Shown here: positions 12,912 to 13,792 of the stretch, piece by piece | Position numbering within the stretch: the stretch's first letter is position 1 | Layout: every line of letters begins with the position of its first letter | Source of the DNA: Gemmatimonadaceae bacterium | GTDB taxonomy: Bacteria > Gemmatimonadota > Gemmatimonadetes > Gemmatimonadales > Gemmatimonadaceae | DNA length: 13,792 nucleotides | NCBI GenBank assembly: GCA_025453855.1 | Contig: JALOPO010000087.1 | Span: 1 to 13,792 of the forward strand | Direction: 5' to 3' | Translations under genes and position numbers: made by a program | Notes under the pieces: generated by a model | What the model was told of the DNA's origin: nothing | Database searches by the model: none | What the model saw: only the letters and a program-made list of their open reading frames with translations

Positions 12912-13792
12912 GTGGGCCGCGCGATCGAGCCGCTCGTCGCGCGCCGCCTCGCCGCGCAGGCGCTGACGCGACGCGCCCCCTCGGTCGCGGCGGCGGCGCG
13001 GCAGCTGTTCGGCATCCAGGCGCAGGACCTGCCGCAGGCGCAATGGGCGCTCGCGAGCCGCGCCGAAGGCGCGACGCTGGCCACCGTCGACGCGGCGTTC
13101 GCGCGGGGCGAGATCGTGCGCAGCTGGCCGATGCGCGGCACGCTGCACGTGGTGCCGGCGGAGGATGCGCCGTGGCTCGCGGCCTTCTTCCGCACGCGCA
13201 ACCTGGCGAGGCACGCGCGGCGGTTGCGCGAGCTCGAGATCGAGGCGCGGGACGTCGCGATCGCGCGCGACGTGGTGGAGTCGGTGCTCGGGGACGCTGG
13301 CATGCCGCGCGAGGAGCTCTTCACGCACCTCGTGCGCGCGGGACAACGCGTCGAGCGGCAGCGTGGTGTGCTCCTGCTCTGGCACCTCGCGCAGGACGGT
13401 GTGCTCTGCCTCGCGGGCGATCGCTTCATTCTCGCCGCCCGCCGGATCGCGTCACCGCGCCTGCTCGCCGGCGACGAGGCGCTCGGCGAGCTCGCGCGGC
13501 GCTACCGGCGCGGCCACGGGCCGACGACGGTGGAGGATCTCGCCTTCTGGTGCGGACTGCCCAAGGGCGTCGCGCGACGTGCCATCGAGATCGCCGGTGA
13601 TACCGTCGATGCCGATGGTGCCGCCATCCCGGACGCGCTCCTCCTCCCCGGCTTCGACGAGTACCTGCTCGGCTACGCGGATCGCTCGGCGTGCATCGCG
13701 GCCGAGGACTTCGCGCGGATCGTCCCCGGCGGCAACGGCGTCTTCCTCCCGATGCTCGTGCTGCGCGGGCAGGTGCGCGGGACGTGGCGTCG
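12912..13792 (+). CDS. AlkZ-like winged-helix DNA-binding protein (3' end missing)
   Basis: The frame from GTG 12912 is open to the window end (293 complete codons). It matches the winged-helix DNA-binding family that includes AlkZ/YcaQ DNA glycosylases (HTH_42). Recognisable blocks are LFGIQAQDLPQAQWAL, then VRSWPMRGTLHVVPAEDAPWL, then LLPGFDEYLLGYADRS. GIQAQ carries the Q-x-Q pair (Gln36, Gln38) used by AlkZ and YcaQ to unhook interstrand crosslinks. Many family members are uncharacterised and may only bind DNA. The start lies 19 bases after the etfD-like stop. GAGG (12905-12908) is close to it, only 3 bases away. The C-terminus is not visible. It probably rides on the preceding transcript but has no obvious link to electron transfer. 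Confidence 0.8.
   Translation, partial: MGRAIEPLVARRLAAQALTRRAPSVAAAARQLFGIQAQDLPQAQWALASRAEGATLATVDAAFARGEIVRSWPMRGTLHVVPAEDAPWLAAFFRTRNLARHARRLRELEIEARDVAIARDVVESVLGDAGMPREELFTHLVRAGQRVERQRGVLLLWHLAQDGVLCLAGDRFILAARRIASPRLLAGDEALGELARRYRRGHGPTTVEDLAFWCGLPKGVARRAIEIAGDTVDADGAAIPDALLLPGFDEYLLGYADRSACIAAEDFARIVPGGNGVFLPMLVLRGQVRGTWR

Noticed and set aside
10604..13429. 941-codon open frame on the minus strand
   Set aside because: It is antisense to the etfD-like gene and the AlkZ-like gene, both of which carry clear conserved motifs. Its own translation is low complexity.

Overview
The window is very GC-rich (about 70% by eye) and densely coded, with strong G/C third-position bias. It looks like the chromosome of a free-living aerobic heterotroph. 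I favour a Gemmatimonadota-type bacterium. The reasons are a recurrent TATCTT-like box just upstream of several starts, and an electron-transfer flavoprotein linked to a membrane FeS/cytochrome b oxidoreductase of the menaquinone type. This placement is an inference from sequence style, not a proven taxonomy.

Layout. Positions 1-330 hold the 3' end of a gene for tandem helix-hairpin-helix repeats. Convergent to it lies a minus-strand pair, cstA and a ybdD-like gene (2609 down to 356), for peptide or pyruvate uptake. Divergent from cstA is a small lipoprotein gene whose -10-like box is so close to the ATG that the mRNA may be leaderless. Next comes a plus-strand run: NAD-type isocitrate dehydrogenase, a metallophosphoesterase and a SprT-like zinc protease (3578-6406), with 16-nt and -1-nt junctions and so probably one operon. 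An acyl-CoA dehydrogenase of the glutaryl-CoA dehydrogenase type follows (6523-7611), then a convergent SDR gene on the minus strand (8581-7793). After that come etfB, etfA and a membrane FeS oxidoreductase of the EtfD/EMO class (8898-12892), then the 5' part of an AlkZ-like winged-helix gene cut by the window end.

The metabolic theme is acyl-CoA oxidation: dehydrogenase -> EtfAB -> EtfD -> quinone, next to a TCA-cycle enzyme and a carbon-starvation transporter.

Three things stand out. (1) A 22-bp palindromic repeat family occurs six times. One inverted pair sits upstream of etfB. Four copies sit inside the SprT-like reading frame, where they encode an octapeptide repeat in the linker, reminiscent of REPINs and of Rickettsia palindromic elements. 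(2) The acyl-CoA dehydrogenase appears to have lost about 54 residues in frame, including the flavin-contacting TEP..GS motif and the expected substrate carboxylate-binding segment, while keeping the catalytic Glu. (3) Two strong hairpins fill the etfA-etfD gap. No RNA gene, CRISPR array, IS element or phage gene was seen.
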